Part shown: positions 6,793 to 9,522 of the stretch, piece after piece
Layout: every line of letters begins with the position of its first letter
Numbering within the stretch: the stretch's first letter is position 1
DNA from: Azonexaceae bacterium
Lineage (GTDB): Bacteria; Pseudomonadota; Gammaproteobacteria; Burkholderiales; Rhodocyclaceae
Assembly: GCA_009469665.1 (NCBI GenBank)
Contig: SSTB01000301.1
Location: forward strand, 1-9,522
Direction of reading: 5' to 3'
DNA length: 9,522 nt
The notes under the pieces: model-generated
Database searches by the model: none
Told to the model about the DNA's origin: nothing
Seen by the model: the letters and a program-made list of their open reading frames with translations, nothing else
Made by a program: the position numbers and the translations under genes

Positions 6793-7073
6793 CAGGCGAA
6801 AGGCGGGGCGCCCTGGCGAGCCGGCGGGACCGGCAGGAAGGTGCGGCCGGTAGCCGGTGCGGCCTCCGGCATGCCGCGCGGCGGGGCGATGGGCGGCAGG
6901 GCCACCAGGGAAGGCAGGGCCGACCCGAGGTCGTGGGCGGCCAGGCACAGCTCGCAGACATGGGACGGCAGCGGCCCCTCGTCGCCCGCCCCATGCTCGA
7001 CGCCATGCGCGCCCGCCGCCAGTTGGGCGAAGAAGAAGACGCAAACGAGGAGAAAACGATGGAGGGCGGTCAC
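6792..7073 (-). CDS. Small secreted Cys/His protein heading the metal-uptake cluster
   Basis: The 93-residue product begins with a hydrophobic signal sequence (residues 4-20, likely cleavage near AHG at 22-24). The mature part has His23, His27, His38, Cys40, Cys43 and His47 within 25 residues, including HVCELCLAAHD, followed by a Pro/Ala-rich tail of about 40 residues. This is a plausible metal-binding or redox site in the periplasm. It recalls small Cys/His proteins of the DUF2946 kind that accompany metal transporters, but I cannot confirm membership. The start is a GTG with no clear ribosome-binding site and no in-frame alternative upstream before a stop. The gene lies 67 bases before the porin gene and is probably the first of the operon. 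Coding status is supported by the signal sequence and context. Confidence 0.65.
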   Translation of the reverse strand: MTALHRFLLVCVFFFAQLAAGAHGVEHGAGDEGPLPSHVCELCLAAHDLGSALPSLVALPPIAPPRGMPEAAPATGRTFLPVPPARQGAPPFA

Positions 7074-7079
7074 GGCGAC

Positions 7080-7108
7080 AGTGTACGGGAGGACGGGCGC
7101 AGCCTCAA
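7080..7108 (-). promoter_or_regulatory. Possible sigma-70 promoter of the metal-uptake cluster
   Basis: TTGAGG (7103-7108) and TACACT (7080-7085) are separated by 17 bases, each with four consensus matches. The -35 contains the TGA stop of the upstream methyltransferase gene. The implied start site, around 7073-7074, coincides with the GTG of the small secreted gene, which would make the transcript leaderless or nearly so. I saw no Zur-type palindrome here. Confidence 0.3.
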
Positions 7109-8295
7109 TCGACCTGTACCAGCAAGCCCTTGAGGTACTCCCCTTCCGGGAAATTCAAACCGACGGGATGATCCGCCGCACCCGCCAGCCGGCGCACGAT
7201 ACGCGCCTCGCGGCCGGCATCCAGGGCAGCACCGGCGACGATCTTCTGGAACAGTTCCAGCCCGACGCCGCCGGAGCAGGAATAGCTCATGAGCAGTCCC
7301 CCCGGCCGCAGCAGGCGGCAGCCCAGGAGGTTGATGTCCTTATAGGCTCGAGCCGCGCGCTCCGCATGGGCGGCGGAAGGGGCGAACTTGGGCGGGTCGA
7401 GGACGATGAGGTCGAATTGCCGCCCGGCCTTCCTGAAATCGCGCAGCGCCTGAAAGACATCGTCCTCCAGCCACTCGGCGCGCTCCGCCGGCAAGGCCGG
7501 GTTGAGGGCCAGATTGGCCCGGGCCTGATCCAGGGCCGGACCGGAGGAATCGATGGACAGCACGCTGGCGGCGCCCCCGGCCAGGGCCTGGAGGGAAAAG
7601 CCCCCCGTGTAGCAGAAGCAGTTGAGGACTTCCTTGCCCGCCGCCAGTTGCCCCAGGAGCAGGCGGTTGTCCCGCTGATCCAGGTAGAAGCCGGTCTTGT
7701 GGCCGCCGGCGATGTCGATGCCCAGGCGGACGCTGTTTTCCAGGATGGAGAGCGGCGCGGCCGGCGCCTCGCCGTGCACCCAGCCGGTGGTCGGTTCCAG
7801 CCCTTCCAGGCCCCGCACGTCGGAGTCGGAACGTTCGAAGACCCGGGCGCAGCCGGTGGCCTTGACCAGGGCGGCGACGATGGCCGCGCGCCATTTGTCT
7901 GCACCAGCCGAAGTGAGCTGCACCACCACCGTGTCGGCATAGCGGTCGGCGATGACGCCGGGCAGCCCGTCCGACTCCCCGTGGATGAGGCGCAGCCCCT
8001 CCTGCCCGGCGAGTTCCGGCAGGACGGCACGGCGGGCCACGGCGGCGGCGACGCGGCGCTTGAAGAAGGCATCATCGACGGACTCGGCGCCGTCGAAGGT
8101 CCATAAGCGGGCGCGAATCTGGGATTTAGGGCTGTAGGCGGCACGGCCCAGGGAACGACCGTCGTCGGCCAGCACTTCCACCGTGTCGCCTGGGCGGGCA
8201 CGGCCTTCCAGCCGGCCGACAGAACCGGCGAAGAGCCAGGGGTGGCGCTTGAGCGCCGAGCGCTCCTTGCCGGGGAGGAGGATGAGTTGAGCCAT
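7105..8295 (-). CDS. rlmI: 23S rRNA m5C1962 methyltransferase, RlmI family
   Basis: RlmI uses S-adenosylmethionine to methylate a cytosine of 23S rRNA (C1962 in E. coli). The 396 residues from the ATG at 8295 equal the length of the E. coli enzyme. An N-terminal PUA domain starts with LPGKERSALKRHPWLFAGSV and ends near residue 80. The family segment GGHKTGFYLDQRDNR (197-211) precedes the cofactor-binding motif NCFCYTGGF (225-233), motif LDPPKFA (299-305), SCSGG (339-343) and the C-terminal FPEGEYLKGLL (382-392). The start matches the family; a GTG at 8340 would add 15 residues that do not fit. No good ribosome-binding site precedes the ATG. It is a housekeeping gene and need not relate to the metal cluster, though only 31 bases separate them. 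Confidence 0.9.
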   Translation of the reverse strand: MAQLILLPGKERSALKRHPWLFAGSVGRLEGRARPGDTVEVLADDGRSLGRAAYSPKSQIRARLWTFDGAESVDDAFFKRRVAAAVARRAVLPELAGQEGLRLIHGESDGLPGVIADRYADTVVVQLTSAGADKWRAAIVAALVKATGCARVFERSDSDVRGLEGLEPTTGWVHGEAPAAPLSILENSVRLGIDIAGGHKTGFYLDQRDNRLLLGQLAAGKEVLNCFCYTGGFSLQALAGGAASVLSIDSSGPALDQARANLALNPALPAERAEWLEDDVFQALRDFRKAGRQFDLIVLDPPKFAPSAAHAERAARAYKDINLLGCRLLRPGGLLMSYSCSGGVGLELFQKIVAGAALDAGREARIVRRLAGAADHPVGLNFPEGEYLKGLLVQVD

Positions 8296-8313
8296 GGAGA
8301 AAAGACTTTCGCG

Positions 8314-8346
8314 AAAAAGAAACACCCTGGTGAGCCCCACGGGGGC
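8314..8346 (-). terminator. Possible weak terminator after the GGDEF-EAL gene
   Basis: In the 71-base gap, the transcript would form GCCCC-CGT-GGGGC (8334-8346) and then a very small CACC/GGTG hairpin (8323-8332) directly before TTTCTTTTT (8314-8322). The T tract is good, but the hairpin touching it has only four pairs and a two-base loop. The call is tentative. Confidence 0.3.
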
Positions 8347-8366
8347 CGCAACCGGAAGACGGTCCG

Positions 8367-9522
8367 TCAGGCGGGGATCGCCTCCGCGGCCAACAGCACG
8401 GTCAGGTCATCCACGCTCATGGGCCGGGCCAGCAGAAAGCCCTGTCCGTATTCACAGTCCAGGGCGTAGAGGGTGGACAGTTCGGCCTCGGTTTCCACCC
8501 CTTCGGCCACCACCGGAATCGACAGGGCGCGGGCCATGCGCAGGATCGCATCGACGATGGCCAAACCCCGGTTGCCTTCGCCCATGGCCCGGATCAGGCT
8601 GCGGTCGATCTTGAGCTTGGCGTTCGTCATGCCACACAGGGCACCCAGGGAACTGTATCCGGTGCCGAAATCGTCGACGGCCAGGCGATAGCCGCGGGCT
8701 TCAAGGCGTTCGACCAGGGCGCGGCCACCCTGAGCCTCGTCGAGGGAAACACTCTCGGTCAGCTCGAACTCGATACGGTCCGGAGCGAGACCGAGGCGAT
8801 CCAGTTCCCGGAAGAAAAGCGCCTCCCCCTCGCTGCGGGCAAACTGCCGGAACGAAAGATTGACTGCCAAAGGCGGAATGGCGAGCCCCTTGGCTGCCAG
8901 CCCGGCGAGATCCGCCGCCACTCGGCGCAGGACAACAAGGCCGATTTCCGGGATGAGCCCACATTCCTCCGCCACTGGGATGAATTCGGCCGGCGACACC
9001 GCCCCCCGTTGCGGGTGATTCCAGCGCAGCAAGGCCTCGGCGCTGGCCACCCGGCCGGAGCGAAGATCGTAGATCGGTTGATAGACCAGCCGGAACTGCT
9101 CCCGGGTGCAGGCCTCGCGCAGGGCCTGCTCCAGCTCCAGGCGCTGACGGGTCTGCTGCTCGATGGCGCTGGAGAAAAACTGGTAACCGTTCTTGCCCCG
9201 CTGCTTGGCGTGGTACATGGCGGCGTCGGCCCGCTGCAGCAGTTCGTTGGCCGTCACGCCGTCGGCGGGGGCCAGGGCGACACCCACGCTGGCGCCCACC
9301 GTGATCGAGCGCTCGCCGACCCGGATCGGCTGCCCCATCAATTCCACCAGCTTGGCGGCGATGCGCCCTACCGCATCGGCGCTGTCGGGCTGATCGAGGA
9401 GGACGACGAACTCGTCGCCGGAAATGCGGGCGACGAAGTCGTTGGCCCGCAACGAGCGTTCCAGGCGCTTGCCCAGATCGATGAGCACCTGGTCCCCCGT
9501 CGCGTGACCGTGGGTATCATTC
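8367..9522 (-). CDS. GGDEF-EAL cyclic-di-GMP signalling protein (5' end beyond window)
   Basis: The frame enters from the right edge, and 384 residues are visible (numbered from the first complete codon at 9521). It starts inside a GGDEF domain at NDTHGHATGD. The signature reads SGDEF (34-38) instead of GGDEF, while the product-inhibition site RxxD (RAND, 25-28) is present five residues before it. The EAL domain seems catalytically complete: E162 in EALLRWNHP, N221 in NLSFRQF, E253 in ELTES, D283 and D284 in VDDFGTGYSSL, K304 in KIDRS, E340 in AEGVE and Q360 in GQGFLLARP. The protein probably degrades c-di-GMP, with the altered GGDEF domain acting as a nucleotide sensor or a weak cyclase. Any sensory N-terminus lies outside the window. 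Confidence 0.95.
   Translation of the reverse strand, partial: NDTHGHATGDQVLIDLGKRLERSLRANDFVARISGDEFVVLLDQPDSADAVGRIAAKLVELMGQPIRVGERSITVGASVGVALAPADGVTANELLQRADAAMYHAKQRGKNGYQFFSSAIEQQTRQRLELEQALREACTREQFRLVYQPIYDLRSGRVASAEALLRWNHPQRGAVSPAEFIPVAEECGLIPEIGLVVLRRVAADLAGLAAKGLAIPPLAVNLSFRQFARSEGEALFFRELDRLGLAPDRIEFELTESVSLDEAQGGRALVERLEARGYRLAVDDFGTGYSSLGALCGMTNAKLKIDRSLIRAMGEGNRGLAIVDAILRMARALSIPVVAEGVETEAELSTLYALDCEYGQGFLLARPMSVDDLTVLLAAEAIPA

Noticed and set aside
5342..6853. Plus-strand open frame of 503 codons
   Set aside because: It is antisense to the porin gene, which has a signal peptide, a ribosome-binding site and a proper barrel end. The opposite frame shows no domain or plausible start context.
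6725..7006. N-terminal extension of the porin frame up to 7006
   Set aside because: The extension has no family features, overlaps the small gene and the intergenic hairpin, and would bury the signal peptide. The ATG at 6724 has a good ribosome-binding site.
7074..7104. Zur operator in front of the metal cluster
   Set aside because: I looked for an AT-rich palindrome of the ATRTTATANTATAACAT kind and found none in the gap or the adjacent coding ends. Regulation by Zur remains possible but is not shown.
6709..8106. Plus-strand open frame of 465 codons
   Set aside because: It covers the antisense of rlmI, the small gene and the porin leader. RlmI motifs on the minus strand are unmistakable.
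1..9522. CRISPR arrays, tRNA or rRNA genes, insertion sequences, integrase genes
   Set aside because: No regularly spaced repeats, cloverleaf, rRNA-like sequence, transposase or terminal repeats were seen. The window looks like ordinary chromosomal backbone.

Overview
This 9.5 kb window is GC-rich and densely coded. All ten genes I can support lie on the minus strand, so transcription runs from high to low coordinates. The gene content (hslV-hslU preceded by a STAS-domain gene, an RlmI-type rRNA methyltransferase, a GGDEF/EAL protein, a Gram-negative porin and a zinc-type ABC importer) and the base composition suggest a betaproteobacterium, plausibly Rhodocyclales. That placement is inference from gene content only. 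Long open frames on the plus strand are antisense shadows typical of high-GC DNA.

Layout in the order of transcription: (1) 9522-8367, 5'-truncated GGDEF-EAL cyclic-di-GMP protein; (2) 8295-7105, rlmI-like 23S rRNA m5C methyltransferase; (3) 7073-2956, a five-gene block: small secreted Cys/His protein, outer-membrane porin with an N-terminal coiled coil, ZnuA-like metal-binding protein, ABC ATPase, ABC-3 type permease; (4) 2868 to the left edge, a STAS-domain protein with an internal duplication, then hslV and hslU (HslU is cut by the edge after 359 codons).

The most interesting part is block 3. It looks like a self-contained metal, probably zinc, acquisition operon that supplies every layer of the envelope: a porin for the outer membrane, a small exported Cys/His protein and a solute-binding protein for the periplasm, and an inner-membrane ABC pump. 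Its genes are tightly packed. The porin stop codon is embedded in the Shine-Dalgarno of the binding-protein gene, and the next two junctions are ATGA overlaps. The permease lacks the usual Asp-x-x-Ser-His segment of ABC-3 permeases, and a run of eight G residues sits just before the ATPase/permease overlap, where a -1 slip would fuse the two proteins. A nested hairpin lies between the small gene and the porin gene. I saw no recognisable Zur operator.

In block 4 the STAS gene stop overlaps the hslV ribosome-binding site, and hslV overlaps hslU by ATGA, so the three genes are probably co-translated. HslV has all catalytic residues and HslU has its Walker and pore motifs, so the protease should be functional.
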